A DNA stretch of 64,000 bases from Lentisphaeria bacterium (GCA_017462015.1 JAFTRX010000106.1:1-64000); one strand, 5' to 3'; positions 16,173 through 26,265 are shown, numbered from the stretch's first letter. Translations and numbers: made by a program. Notes: generated by a model not told the origin, from the letters alone.

Positions 16173-18035
16173 ATGAAAAAATCACTCGCCGTCCTGTGCG
16201 TGACAGTATCAGCAGTGTTCACTCTCTTTGGAGCTGTACCGGCAAGGTTCGGTTCCGGTCCGTGGCGCTGCACGGTGAGCAATGGTAAAGTCAACGTTGC
16301 GCTCGCCGGTAAACCGTTGGCATCAGTTTCAATCGAAAATGCAGTTCTGACACTGAACGCCAAGCCCGGTGCGGAGTTCTGCCGCGATTTTTTCGCCGGT
16401 AAAGAATTCGCCGGTAAATATCAACTGCAGCGCATGAAACTCGCCGTCAATAAAAAAGATCTGCTGCTGCGGTTCGTCAGTACACTGCCGGGTGCCAACG
16501 GTACTCTGCCGCTGGAAAAATTCTACCACTTCACTCCTGACGGCAAAGAGGTGTATGTCTCCGTCCGGGTCCACAATCCGGGTAAACAAATCGAAAAACT
16601 CAACTATGGAGTACGCCACTCAACTGCGATAAATGCACCGGTTTTCCTGCAGGGCACCGGAAAAATCGAGCTGACAGAAGGCAAAGAGTATTCCATGTTC
16701 CCCTACGATTCCAACTATGCAAAAATCGGCGATCTCTATATCGGCTGGGCCCGTTCCATCCCCGATAAATTTTCCTTTGCCAATCGTGGCGGCATTGTCA
16801 TGGATGCCGGTAATTCCAAGGCAACGATCCGCCCGGGACGGCGCTATCTCTTCCACACCGAGCATATCATCCGTTTTATCGGCAAAGATGAAATCCTGGA
16901 TAAACCCTGGCAAACCCCTGCTGCGTTCACCGTTTCCAATCCTTACGCGGTCAAAAAGAAAAACGCATGGCGGGCCTCGCTCCATAATCACTCCAAATAC
17001 TCCCCCAGCTACACACACAGCAAATGGGATTCCGTCCGCCGCCTGACCAGCTACCGGGATGCCAACGTCACGCCGCGCTACAAAATAGTGGTCATCACCG
17101 AACACGGCAGACTTACGCTCCCGGAAAACACCATCCCCGTCGGTAAAGCTCCGCAATGGGGAGTGGAAGGTATCCTCTTCGTCCCCGGCATGGAACGCAA
17201 TACCGGCATCAAGGCGAATCTCGCCGGGTCATGGCTTTACGGCAGAAGCCGGGACTTCACCGGAGAGCTGAACTGTGTCGGCCTGTCCAGAGAGTATACC
17301 ATGGTCAAAGGCAAAAAAGCATATAAACATGAATTATCCAGGCTTCAACCCGACATGGTCATCAAACGGTATATCGATGACGGTGTCTTTATTTCCGTCT
17401 GCCACCCCAATGCCAACCCGACACGGAACTGGGTTGCTTCCGGTTGGACTTACGATGAGCTGGATATGATCTTCGGCAACAGCGAAAAAGGATTTTCCGG
17501 CTTCCCGGTACTGCCGCATGCCGTGGAGATCGGCAATCAGAATTATGACTTGAATGCCCGCGGCAATGTCCCCGGACAACCGTTCCGCAATGCCGAAGCA
17601 AAATGGGATTATCTGCTCTCTCAAGGACACAAACTGCATGGAACAGCTTCCGATGATTCCCATAACGCTTCCGTCATGGGCGGATGGGTGGTGGTGTTTC
17701 TGGATGAACTTACCGAAAAAGAGTTCATCCACGCCATGAAAAGCGGCAACTTCTACTCTTCACAGGGCCCGGAGATCAAAGAGATCAAACTGGAAGGCAA
17801 AAAGTTGACTGTCCGTTCCGATCTGCCTGCTAAAATCGAATTCATCGGAAGATACGGCAAAGTGTTGAAAACTGAAAACGCTGTCACGGTCAGCAGTTAT
17901 GAGATCAACGGCAGTGAAATGTATGTCCGCGCCAAAGTCACCCGGCTCTGTCCGGAAATGCGCAACATCGAAGGCGGCATCGGAAAAATGCGTTCCGCCT
18001 GGACCAATCCGTTCTATATCACACCTGAAAAATAA
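16173..18035 (+). CDS. Exported PHP-domain metallohydrolase-like protein
   Basis: 620 residues from the ATG at 16173 with GGAGGG; the longer frame overlapping the regulator is rejected. A signal peptide (KKSLAVLCVTVSAVFTLFGA) is followed by an about 240-residue beta-rich domain. A PHP-like metal site then appears: HNHS (271-274), TEHG (near 310), an ERN block, CHPN (near 410) and DDSH (494-497). PHP domains bind two or three metals and cleave phosphate esters. Exported versions such as this are found in polysaccharide loci, where the substrate is unknown. It is followed 33 bp on by the pseudopilin gene. Confidence 0.75.
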   Translation: MKKSLAVLCVTVSAVFTLFGAVPARFGSGPWRCTVSNGKVNVALAGKPLASVSIENAVLTLNAKPGAEFCRDFFAGKEFAGKYQLQRMKLAVNKKDLLLRFVSTLPGANGTLPLEKFYHFTPDGKEVYVSVRVHNPGKQIEKLNYGVRHSTAINAPVFLQGTGKIELTEGKEYSMFPYDSNYAKIGDLYIGWARSIPDKFSFANRGGIVMDAGNSKATIRPGRRYLFHTEHIIRFIGKDEILDKPWQTPAAFTVSNPYAVKKKNAWRASLHNHSKYSPSYTHSKWDSVRRLTSYRDANVTPRYKIVVITEHGRLTLPENTIPVGKAPQWGVEGILFVPGMERNTGIKANLAGSWLYGRSRDFTGELNCVGLSREYTMVKGKKAYKHELSRLQPDMVIKRYIDDGVFISVCHPNANPTRNWVASGWTYDELDMIFGNSEKGFSGFPVLPHAVEIGNQNYDLNARGNVPGQPFRNAEAKWDYLLSQGHKLHGTASDDSHNASVMGGWVVVFLDELTEKEFIHAMKSGNFYSSQGPEIKEIKLEGKKLTVRSDLPAKIEFIGRYGKVLKTENAVTVSSYEINGSEMYVRAKVTRLCPEMRNIEGGIGKMRSAWTNPFYITPEK

Positions 18036-18068
18036 ACTTCCAAACCATAAAAACAAGGAGGAGCGTTT

Positions 18069-18809
18069 ATGTTCAAAAAACAAACTCACAAACACAGCAG
18101 CTTTACTTTGATCGAACTTCTGGTGGTTATAGCGATAATCGCAATATTGGCAGCAATGCTGCTGCCCGCTCTGCAGAGCGCACGGGAGCGGGGACGGCGC
18201 ACCCATTGTCTGAATAACGAAAAACAGATCGGAACAGCGTTCCAGATATATATCGACTCTTACGGCGGCTATTTCCCCAATTACAACAGCGTTGCCTACT
18301 CTGACGATTCCGGAGCAATTGCCTCTGCGCACTGGCAAGTCGGCATGTTCAAAAACAAACTGCTGTCCATAAATTCTCTGGTGGATCTCAGTCTGCCCTC
18401 AGCAGAAACTATGAGAGCATCTGACGGCATCCCCACGGATTCTATCGGCTACGGTTACAACTCCAAAGGTGTCGGCAGCCGCAGTTTGGTCGATGATGGA
18501 GGAGGCACCCACATCAAACAGTCTGAATTGAGACGCCCCGGTGCAACTTATTTGATGATGGACAGTCTCAATGTCACGACCCCATCCCAGGGACGTTATA
18601 TAGTCCGGGAGCAGAGTACGCAGAGCAGTAATCAAGGACAAGCCGATGCGTACCGCCACCAAAAATACATAAATATCCTCTACTGCGATCTTCACGCCTC
18701 GGCGATGAAGATACTCAATCCCGCCCTGCCCTATTCCACACTGACCAGATGGAACTATAAAAAAGCTGACGGCAGCGGTCAACGTCCCATCTGCTGGCAG
18801 CCGTTTTGA
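18069..18809 (+). CDS. Type II secretion-like pseudopilin
   Basis: 246 residues. The class III leader is short and basic, with the peptidase site before [20 protein letters not shown], the N-terminal methylation helix. After the helix come [13 protein letters not shown] and CLNNEKQIG, then a variable domain. The C-terminal part has the H-X9-D arrangement of the Planctomycetes/Lentisphaerae pseudopilin family ([17 protein letters not shown]), with DL where most members have DG. A good GGAGG precedes the ATG. Its place between an exported hydrolase and a beta-helix enzyme suggests a dedicated pilus or secretion component for this locus. Confidence 0.9.
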   Translation: MFKKQTHKHSSFTLIELLVVIAIIAILAAMLLPALQSARERGRRTHCLNNEKQIGTAFQIYIDSYGGYFPNYNSVAYSDDSGAIASAHWQVGMFKNKLLSINSLVDLSLPSAETMRASDGIPTDSIGYGYNSKGVGSRSLVDDGGGTHIKQSELRRPGATYLMMDSLNVTTPSQGRYIVREQSTQSSNQGQADAYRHQKYINILYCDLHASAMKILNPALPYSTLTRWNYKKADGSGQRPICWQPF

Positions 18810-18823
18810 CAAGGAGTTGAACC

Positions 18824-21800
18824 ATGTTCCGTTTTATAATATCACTGTTACCGCTCCTCCTGCTGTCAACTCAACTTGCGGCAAAGAGCGTTTCCACTCT
18901 TGACTTCGGTTTTTCCCCGACCGATGCCACGGATTGTCTGCAAAAAGCCTTTGATTCCGGCGCCGCCAGAGTCATCATCAAAAACACCGGGAAACCATAT
19001 TTTATCTCCCGGACGGTTCAATTACGCTCCAATCAGGAGATCATTCTTGAACCGGGAGTGATCATCTGCAATACCAGAGGCAGTTTCAAAACCCCTGCCC
19101 CCATGTTCATCTGCAAACTGGTGAAAAACATCACCATCTGCGGCGGTAAAGGCAGTACCATCAAAATGACCAAAGCTGATTTCCGCAATCAGAAAGTGTA
19201 TTCACACAGTGAACACCGTCATATCCTGACCATGCTCGGCGCGGACAACATCACCATCAAAAATCTTATTCTCCGGGATTCCGGCGGCGATATGCTCTAT
19301 CTGGGCGGTTATTCCAAAAAACGTAATTTCAACAGCAACATCCTTATCGAAAATGTCATTTTTGACAACGCCATGCGTCTGGGCATCGGCGCGATTTCGG
19401 TAAAAAATCTGACCGTCCGCAACTGCGTATTCAAAAATGCCATCGGCGCCCCGCCGCAGGGAGGAATCGATTTTGAACCCAATAAAGACGATGAGCAGCT
19501 GGTAAACTGTCTGGTGGAAAATTGCACCTTCCTCAATAACCGGGGAATGGGATGTTCCATCTACGCCGGCAATCTTTCCGACCGGTCCAAACCGGTTTCG
19601 GTAACGGTGAAAAACTGCCGTTTTTCCGGAAACGGCAACAGTTTCTACATCCACTCTTACACCCCGAGAAAAGCCAGACAGATCCCGGTCAAAGGCAAAA
19701 TCCTGATCGAAAATTGCACCACCGACGATATCTGGCAGCTGCGGGACCCGGTTGCATCGATCGCAACGGTTATCCGCAACTGCACGCACACTGCAAAAAA
19801 GCAGCGCAACGACGGCGTTCTGCAGATCCACGGAACCCACGGCGGCCGCTTCCCGCTGGGCAACATCCGCATGGAGAACTTCCGCATCAACGACAATGCC
19901 GGATTGAAAAATTATATTACAACCAGCTATTTCGGCAATTCGATACTGGCAGAAGATTTTATCTCCGGAAATATCAGCATAAAACCGGCAAATGGAAAAA
20001 TGTTTAAATTTGATTTGAAAGCATTCTGCAAAAAATGGCGGGACTTTTTCGCATTGTGCAACCGCTATCAGCTTGCGCCGAAAGCTCTGGAACAGACTCT
20101 GCTTCCGCCGCGTTCCGCCAAGCCGTTCACCGCAAAATCCTCTCTGCCGGTACGCCGGGGGGAATTTGTTCAGTTTGCCGAACGCAACAGCCGTATTTCC
20201 ATTGATTTGACTGCCGTTGATAAAAGCTACGATGATGACATCGGTGTCACCGTCTACACGCCGAATGGCGCTGTCCTCAAAAAGGTTTCCTTCAACAAAG
20301 GAACCAAAACCAAACTGGAGTTCACCGCCCCGGAAAGCGGCATATACCGGATCGCCGTCCACTCCTTCAATGCCACGATTCTCCACTCCAACCACCCCGG
20401 AAACGGCTGGTCCATGGCATCTTCAGGCGGCTTGACCCTGCTCAATCCCAAAGGAGATTTTTACTTCAGGGTCCCGGAGGGTATCAAAAAGTTTGCCATC
20501 TCGGTGAATGCCGCGCCGTCAGCCGGAGTTGCACTCTTTTCTCCGGATGGCAAGCGGAAATTCAAAAAAACAGTTTCCGGATTGGAGATCATCGAGTGTG
20601 ATGCACTTCCCGGAGTATGGAAATTGAATTTCAGCAAGGCAAAATGGTCGGTTATACTGAAACTGTTTGCACCGCTCAACGGTATCGTGTCCAGCAATCC
20701 GGAAACATTGTTTGAATACCCGAAAGTAAAAAATGACGGCAAAAAAAAGATATTCATCCCCAAAGCCATGACCGGCAAAGCCATTCAGGAGGCGATCGAC
20801 CTTGCCAACCGTTCCGGCGGCGGCAAAGTGGTGCTGCAGCCGGGAGTTTATCTCTCCGGCACCATCCGGATGAAAAGCAATGTAGAGTTGAATATCCCCA
20901 CCGGAAGTATCATCCGCGGATACAACACTCCGGATAAATACGATGACTTTTCCCATCCGGAATTCTGCAATATCCGCCCGGAAAAGTCGGACAAATGTTT
21001 TATCACCGCCTACAAAGTGGAAAACATCGCCATTACCGGCGGCGGCATTATCGACGGTTGCGGTCCGGATTTTTATAAAAAGGTCGTTCCGTTCGGAAAA
21101 AGATTTTACTCCAAACCGCCGATCGCCCGTCCCCGCATGCTTCAAATCTGCAACAGCAAAAATATCCGGCTGACCGGAGTCACTTATCACAACGCCCCCG
21201 GCTGGACCATGTGGATACGCGAATGCAAAAATGTCGAAGTCGAAAATGTTTTTGTCCGGGGCGATCAGAAAATGATAAACAACGATGGCGTGGACTTCGA
21301 CGGCTGCCAGAATGTAACGTTGAAAAACAGTGTCTTCATCACCGGAGACGACTGCGTGGTACTGCGTGCCATGCGCAATGATGATACAACCAAAGTGATC
21401 TGCCGCGACGTGCTGGTGGAAAACTGTTATCTCGACAGTGCCTGTCAGGGTATCCGGGTCGGCTGTCCCAGCGATGACATCGTCGAAAATTGCGTGGTGC
21501 GCAATGTAAAAATCAACGGCTACGGCAATGGTATTTATTTCAACAATCCGACGCATTATCTTGCGCCGGGAGACAATGGATTTCTGAAAATGAACAATTT
21601 GAGCTTCAGTGATATTTCCATCAGCAGCAACCTGTGGCCGATAAAAATCGATGTCTGGGCAAAAATCAAATTGCGCCAACTCAACAACGTAACCTTCCGC
21701 AATATAAAAGTTAATGCCCGCATGCCGATCTCTCTCAAAGGCAACAGCGAAACGCAGATCACCAATATTGTAATGGAGAATATTTCCGGCAAAGTTCAAT

Positions 21801-23161
21801 CGAAACAGCCTCTGGAACAGGAGTTTATTGACTTGAAGCTCAAAAACTTCAGCGTGACCGGCGGAAATCCTCCGGAGATCACGTTGACCTCTGATCCGGC
21901 TGTAAATACGCTGCTGTTGCAAAATGTACTCGATGCAGGCGGCACCATCCGGCTGACCACGCCCGGCACTTATGATGTAAATGGACCGTTATTTATCGGA
22001 AGCGACACCACACTTGAGTTTGCCCCCGGAGTCTTCATCCGCCGCGCAGCAGGCGGCAGAAATCAACCGTTCCTGGTCAACAAGGGTATCCTCAAAGGGG
22101 AGTGGAATGAAAATATCAAGATCATCGGACTGCATCTGCTGGTCAATGGAGTGGATGTGTCGCACACCGCCTTTTATCCCGGATTGCGCGGGCATCTCTC
22201 TTTTTTGAAAGTACGGAATCTTACCGTCCGGGATTATGAATGCAGTGAACTCGTCCGGCTGGGATATGGAATACATATCTGTACTTTCCGGAACATCACA
22301 CTTGAGAAGCTCCGGATAGAAGGGAACAAAGATGGCGTACATTTGAGTGACGGCAGATATTTCACCATTCGGGACAGCGTATTTTGCACCTATGATGATG
22401 CGATCGCTCTCAATGCTTATGACTTTTGTCTTTCTACTGCGGTCTACGGAGACCTGGAAGACGGACTTATTGAAAATTGCACCGATCTCAACTCGGAAAA
22501 GCACAAAGTTGCCGGATATTTCTGCCGTATGCTCGGAGGAGCATGGAAAAATTGGCACAAAGGCATGACCGTTCAGAACAGCACCCTTGCCGTATACAAC
22601 GGTCACTTGTACAGTGCCTGCTTCCCCGTCCCGTCAGCTAAAGCACCGGCGGTTTCCCAAATCCCGCCGACCCATCGCTCCGGCATTGCCGATCACGGTG
22701 GTATCTCCTGGCGCTATGTCCGGGAACACCGGGGCGATTACGAAGCGACCTGCCGCCGGATCATCTGCCGGAACATCACATTGCAAAAACCCAGAATCGG
22801 ATTCGGATTCACTTTCAGCTGGGGCAAATGGGCAGAGAGCGTACCGGGAAAATTGAAGATGCCGGTACTGGAAGAGCTGACCTTTGAAAAAATCAACTGT
22901 CAATGTGACATGAGAGCAGTCTTCGGAGGAGCCGCTCCCGCCCGGAATGTCCGGTTTGCCGATTCGGTTTTACGCGGAAAAATACTTTTTGCCGAAGCAT
23001 ACCCCGGACGGAAGGATGAAGAATATCCGGTCATGGATGTCACCTTTTCCAAAGTTGACATTCCCCAGAGCAGCGCACAGTTCTTTTTCAGACCGACCAC
23101 GCGCAAACTGGCGATCACCCGCTCCGGATGCAGCGGCGATGGATTTGCCAACGCAGAATAA
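18824..23161 (+). CDS. Exported triple beta-helix polysaccharide-degrading protein, GH28-like
   Basis: 1445 residues with a signal peptide (FIISLLPLLLLSTQLA). Three right-handed parallel beta-helix regions are evident from rows of N-x-x-I/V repeats. The first (about 25-400) resembles pectate-lyase-fold proteins. A beta-sandwich linker follows (about 430-610). The second helix (about 625-1020) has polygalacturonase (GH28)-like acids: NNDGVDFD (819-826), GDDC (841-844) and QGIRVG (875-880); the canonical GHG and RIK are not obvious. The third (about 1060-1430) repeats the pattern with NKDGVHL (1168-1174) and YDDAIAL (1190-1196). It probably degrades pectin-like or other uronic-acid glycans. The start has AAGGAG at 8 nt. 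Confidence 0.8.
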   Translation: MFRFIISLLPLLLLSTQLAAKSVSTLDFGFSPTDATDCLQKAFDSGAARVIIKNTGKPYFISRTVQLRSNQEIILEPGVIICNTRGSFKTPAPMFICKLVKNITICGGKGSTIKMTKADFRNQKVYSHSEHRHILTMLGADNITIKNLILRDSGGDMLYLGGYSKKRNFNSNILIENVIFDNAMRLGIGAISVKNLTVRNCVFKNAIGAPPQGGIDFEPNKDDEQLVNCLVENCTFLNNRGMGCSIYAGNLSDRSKPVSVTVKNCRFSGNGNSFYIHSYTPRKARQIPVKGKILIENCTTDDIWQLRDPVASIATVIRNCTHTAKKQRNDGVLQIHGTHGGRFPLGNIRMENFRINDNAGLKNYITTSYFGNSILAEDFISGNISIKPANGKMFKFDLKAFCKKWRDFFALCNRYQLAPKALEQTLLPPRSAKPFTAKSSLPVRRGEFVQFAERNSRISIDLTAVDKSYDDDIGVTVYTPNGAVLKKVSFNKGTKTKLEFTAPESGIYRIAVHSFNATILHSNHPGNGWSMASSGGLTLLNPKGDFYFRVPEGIKKFAISVNAAPSAGVALFSPDGKRKFKKTVSGLEIIECDALPGVWKLNFSKAKWSVILKLFAPLNGIVSSNPETLFEYPKVKNDGKKKIFIPKAMTGKAIQEAIDLANRSGGGKVVLQPGVYLSGTIRMKSNVELNIPTGSIIRGYNTPDKYDDFSHPEFCNIRPEKSDKCFITAYKVENIAITGGGIIDGCGPDFYKKVVPFGKRFYSKPPIARPRMLQICNSKNIRLTGVTYHNAPGWTMWIRECKNVEVENVFVRGDQKMINNDGVDFDGCQNVTLKNSVFITGDDCVVLRAMRNDDTTKVICRDVLVENCYLDSACQGIRVGCPSDDIVENCVVRNVKINGYGNGIYFNNPTHYLAPGDNGFLKMNNLSFSDISISSNLWPIKIDVWAKIKLRQLNNVTFRNIKVNARMPISLKGNSETQITNIVMENISGKVQSKQPLEQEFIDLKLKNFSVTGGNPPEITLTSDPAVNTLLLQNVLDAGGTIRLTTPGTYDVNGPLFIGSDTTLEFAPGVFIRRAAGGRNQPFLVNKGILKGEWNENIKIIGLHLLVNGVDVSHTAFYPGLRGHLSFLKVRNLTVRDYECSELVRLGYGIHICTFRNITLEKLRIEGNKDGVHLSDGRYFTIRDSVFCTYDDAIALNAYDFCLSTAVYGDLEDGLIENCTDLNSEKHKVAGYFCRMLGGAWKNWHKGMTVQNSTLAVYNGHLYSACFPVPSAKAPAVSQIPPTHRSGIADHGGISWRYVREHRGDYEATCRRIICRNITLQKPRIGFGFTFSWGKWAESVPGKLKMPVLEELTFEKINCQCDMRAVFGGAAPARNVRFADSVLRGKILFAEAYPGRKDEEYPVMDVTFSKVDIPQSSAQFFFRPTTRKLAITRSGCSGDGFANAE

Positions 23162-23175
23162 CGGCGGCAAATTTT

Positions 23176-23202
23176 GAATACCGGCATTATCTGCCGGTAT
23201 TC
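23176..23202. other. Stem-loop between convergent genes
   Basis: An 11-bp perfect inverted repeat, GAATACCGGCA and its complement, with a TTATC loop, sits between the 3' ends of two convergent operons and overlaps the last codons of the SGNH gene. No T-run follows on either strand, so it may protect or end transcripts rather than act as an intrinsic terminator. Confidence 0.55.
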
Positions 23203-24329
23203 AAAGCAGCTTTCACCACCGGCAGAAGACGGCGGAACATCAAATAGAAGCCCAGATCGTTGGGGTGACAGCGGTCAACGGTACAATAATTCGGCCCCGC
23301 TTCTCCGAAAAGTTCACTGCCGTCAACGAACCACACCTTCTTATCTCCGGCTTTGACGGCGTTATCGTAGGTTCGCTTGACCGCATCCCGCCGGGCATCC
23401 TGCATCAAAGAGCATCGGGAAAGAATGATGATGGGAAGTTCCGGTTGGGCTTTGCGGATGATTTGAAAAAACTTTTCGTGCGTTTTGAGCAGATGTGCCG
23501 CATTGGGCGCGTTGTAGTCATAATCCATGACAAAAAGACTCAAGTCGAGCTTGCTGATGGCTTCTGCCATAGCAGTTTCGCCTTTGGCGCTGCCGGAAAA
23601 ACCGAGGTTGATTTGAGGCGCATCCACGGCACGGCAGAGCATGGTGGTGTAGTTGTTCGCCGGACGGGAGGCGCATCCGCCTTGAGTGATGGAAGAGCCG
23701 TAAAAGAGGATCGGCTTACTGATTTTCTGCGGCGGCGGCGGCAGCATCTTTGCATCGGGCGCAATGCCGATCTCCAACTCTTTCACACCGCTGTACAGCG
23801 GCAGGTAAATGGTGTAGAGCCGGGGAGCTTTCTGTTTCGGCATCCGGTACTTGAAAAGTTGTACCAGCGGTTTCTTATCGTTGCCCCGGTCGGGATTTAT
23901 GGTACTGACATAAATTTCATTGCCTTTTTCATCCACCGAATAGAGGTCAAAACCGCCGCTGCCGCTGCGGGGCATGTGATTCATATCCCGGAAACTTTTG
24001 TACACTGCCCGCAGTGCGATAAATGGGGAATCGGTGACAAAACGCACCGCTCCGCCGCTGGAGTGATGTGCCAGAGTAAGGACGCCGCGATTGACCTCTT
24101 TGAGCGTAAACCCCGCCGGGATACGGTAAGGGCCGTTTTTGCCGTCCCACCAGGGGAAACCGGTGACTTCACAGGGTTTGGCGAAGGCGTTGAAAAAGTT
24201 GACCTTCTGCTTCTTGCCGATGGTGACTGCCCGGAAATTTTTGTCGATCTTTTCGATACTGTCACTTCCGCAAAGCGATGAAACTGCCGCCAACATGGCG
24301 GCAACTGCCAGAAAAATACCTTTTTTCAT
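23187..24329 (-). CDS. Exported SGNH/GDSL carbohydrate esterase
   Basis: 380 residues from the ATG at 24329 (GGGAGA at 7 nt). A signal peptide (residues 1-21) precedes a beta-sandwich domain with the GxDLY motif (GGFDLY, 125-130), then the SGNH hydrolase domain. Block I is YGSSITQGG (210-218, nucleophile Ser), block II NLGFSGSAKG, and the C-terminal D-x-x-H is in TVDRCHPNDLG. Together the two domains match bacterial acetyl-sugar esterases. The gene ends the amidohydrolase-azlC-azlD operon but by function fits the glycan locus it faces. Confidence 0.85.
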   Translation of the reverse strand: MKKGIFLAVAAMLAAVSSLCGSDSIEKIDKNFRAVTIGKKQKVNFFNAFAKPCEVTGFPWWDGKNGPYRIPAGFTLKEVNRGVLTLAHHSSGGAVRFVTDSPFIALRAVYKSFRDMNHMPRSGSGGFDLYSVDEKGNEIYVSTINPDRGNDKKPLVQLFKYRMPKQKAPRLYTIYLPLYSGVKELEIGIAPDAKMLPPPPQKISKPILFYGSSITQGGCASRPANNYTTMLCRAVDAPQINLGFSGSAKGETAMAEAISKLDLSLFVMDYDYNAPNAAHLLKTHEKFFQIIRKAQPELPIIILSRCSLMQDARRDAVKRTYDNAVKAGDKKVWFVDGSELFGEAGPNYCTVDRCHPNDLGFYLMFRRLLPVVKAALNTGR

Positions 24330-24355
24330 ATCTATTCTCCCAAGCTGGTTGATAG

Positions 24356-24697
24356 TTACACAAAATTCTGGACGATGACCATGTAAAGCACGGTTCCGGC
24401 AATGATGGAGAGCAACGGGTTGCGTTTCCATATCTGAAGCGCCACCACCAGTACCGAGGCGGCAAGCTCCGGAACACCGAAGCCTCCGGAAGCAAAACTC
24501 TTACCCTGATATGCCGAACAGTAACAATACACAATAAGCATCGCTATCGCCGCCGGCGGCAAAACTCTTCCGATATACCGTATCACCGTCGGCACCGGAC
24601 GGTTGCCGCTGAACATCAGAAACGGAAATGCCCGGAGTGCGATCGTCACCACCCCGGCAACCAGAGTCATGCACAAAAAATAAACTTCTCTGCTCAT
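24356..24697 (-). CDS. azlD: Branched-chain amino acid exporter subunit AzlD
   Basis: 113 residues with three to four membrane helices. The family signature ALRAFPFLMFSG appears near residue 22 and YIGRVLPPAAIAMLIVYC after it. It pairs with AzlC to export branched-chain amino acids or analogues. The ATG overlaps the azlC stop (ATGA) and has GGAGGAG upstream; a second possible ATG six bases upstream is less well placed. Confidence 0.9.
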   Translation of the reverse strand: MSREVYFLCMTLVAGVVTIALRAFPFLMFSGNRPVPTVIRYIGRVLPPAAIAMLIVYCYCSAYQGKSFASGGFGVPELAASVLVVALQIWKRNPLLSIIAGTVLYMVIVQNFV

Positions 24698-25419
24698 TGG
24701 CACTCCTCCTTCTGCGGCAAACGCCTTTCAAACTTCCCCCGGAAGATGACAAACACCGCGCCCATCATCACCATCGCCGGAATCAGCATATTGGAGGTGG
24801 AAAAGAAGACTCTGCCGCAAATGGCAGAAATTATTCCGACTGCGGCACTGAGCCGGTTGACTTTGCTCTGGCACTGGTCAGTCAACACCACCAGAAAAAG
24901 TGCGGTCATGGCAAAATCTATCCCCCGGCTGTCAAATGGCAGCGCAGTTCCGATCACCGCTCCGGCAGTCACTCCGAATATCCAATAAAGATGATCGAGA
25001 AACGCCACCCCGAAACAGAAATCCAACTGATTCTCCCCCGCCGGAGTACGGGCGGCGGAATCGACTTCCAGCGCGTAAGTTTCATCGGTCAGACTCCAGA
25101 TGAGATAACAGCGCTTGAGCCAGGGCAGCGGGCGGAATTTTTCAATCAGAGAAAAACCGTACATCGCGTAACGGACATTGAGACAAAAAGTGAGCAATGC
25201 CACCTGAGCCAACGGCAGCAGAGCTTCCGTCCAGTTCACCATGATGAACTGCAAGGCGCCGGAGATATTTATTCCGCTGCTCAAAAACGCCCAGAACGGC
25301 AGAAATTTCAGCTTAACCGTTCCGGCGAGCAGTATTCCTGCCGCCATTCCCATGGCAGAATACCCCATCAGCACCGGAAGCGAACTGATAAATGCTGCTT
25401 TTAACACCCGTTTGGTCAT
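24694..25419 (-). CDS. azlC: Branched-chain amino acid exporter subunit AzlC
   Basis: 241 residues, six or so membrane helices, of the AzlC family: FISSLPVLMGYSAMGMAAG at the N-terminus and NVRYAMYGFSL near 80 are characteristic, as is LTDETYAL near 110. It forms the transporter with AzlD, to which it is translationally coupled. It begins 20 bp after the amidohydrolase gene. Confidence 0.9.
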   Translation of the reverse strand: MTKRVLKAAFISSLPVLMGYSAMGMAAGILLAGTVKLKFLPFWAFLSSGINISGALQFIMVNWTEALLPLAQVALLTFCLNVRYAMYGFSLIEKFRPLPWLKRCYLIWSLTDETYALEVDSAARTPAGENQLDFCFGVAFLDHLYWIFGVTAGAVIGTALPFDSRGIDFAMTALFLVVLTDQCQSKVNRLSAAVGIISAICGRVFFSTSNMLIPAMVMMGAVFVIFRGKFERRLPQKEECQ

Positions 25420-25439
25420 AATAACAAAAAATCCGGAAT

Positions 25440-26210
25440 TCAGAGCGAAGTAAGACGGCGGAAATTGCCGGAGAAGATCAATTCCAAATCAGCGTCGGTC
25501 AGGTTTTCCGCCAGCACCGCCGCGCGGTTCATCGCCGCGTTGCACACCGGAAAGTCGGAACCGAAAAGGAAACGTTCAGCGCCGAGCTGCTGTACTCCGT
25601 ATTTGAGCATCCCCCAGCGGAACATGCCGGTTCCACTCAAATCAAGGTGCAAATTGGGAAGCTTCTTCATCAAGTCGATCTTTTCCTGATAGGGCTCTTT
25701 TTCTCCGGGATGGGCCATTACCACGTTGAGTTTGGGAAAGTTTTCCGCAACCTTTGCCACATCTGAAGCGTTGACGGGATGGATATTTATGGGCAAATTC
25801 AATGATGCGGCAAGTTCGTAGACAGGAAAGAGTTCTTCGATGGAATAGTTGAATGTTCCGGTGGTATAAGGAACGATCTCACCGATCCAGTGAAGTTTTC
25901 CCGTGGCATGGTATTTTTCGATCTCGGCGCAGGATTCCTCCGGGAACGCGGCGTGGATGAGCAGCCCCGGGATGAGAAAATCCGGGTACTCCTCTGCCAA
26001 CTGGAAACACTCCCGGTTGCACAACTGTATCCAGCGCGGAGAAGCGAACCAGTTGGAGCGCAAGACCGAACCGCAGCAAAGAGTTATTCCCGCCTTTTTG
26101 AGCAGACGCACCATATCAGCCATATCAGTGGGAGTGCCGTATCTTCCGATATTGCTTTCCGGCTGGACAAAAGGGTGGACATGAGCATCAACGCATGTAA
26201 AATCGTACAT
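25440..26210 (-). CDS. Amidohydrolase family 2 (TIM-barrel) metallohydrolase
   Basis: 256 residues from the ATG at 26210 (GGAGGT at 5 nt). The N-terminal metal site is DAHVHPF. A central histidine (INIHPVNA) and strand-end residues (VMAHPGEKEP, then HLDLSGTG) follow, and the C-terminal aspartate is in FGSDFPV. This is the amidohydrolase_2 layout, which includes hydrolases and decarboxylases of small acids. The substrate is unknown. It is the first gene of a four-gene operon with azlCD and the SGNH esterase. Confidence 0.82.
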   Translation of the reverse strand: MYDFTCVDAHVHPFVQPESNIGRYGTPTDMADMVRLLKKAGITLCCGSVLRSNWFASPRWIQLCNRECFQLAEEYPDFLIPGLLIHAAFPEESCAEIEKYHATGKLHWIGEIVPYTTGTFNYSIEELFPVYELAASLNLPINIHPVNASDVAKVAENFPKLNVVMAHPGEKEPYQEKIDLMKKLPNLHLDLSGTGMFRWGMLKYGVQQLGAERFLFGSDFPVCNAAMNRAAVLAENLTDADLELIFSGNFRRLTSL

Positions 26211-26265
26211 AAAAACCTCCGGGAATATCAGTCTGTTCACAGCGGCACACCGTGCCATTCTGAAT

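Noticed and set aside
23176-23202. Bidirectional intrinsic terminator
   Set aside because: The stem is perfect but no T-run follows on either strand, so it is listed only as a stem-loop.
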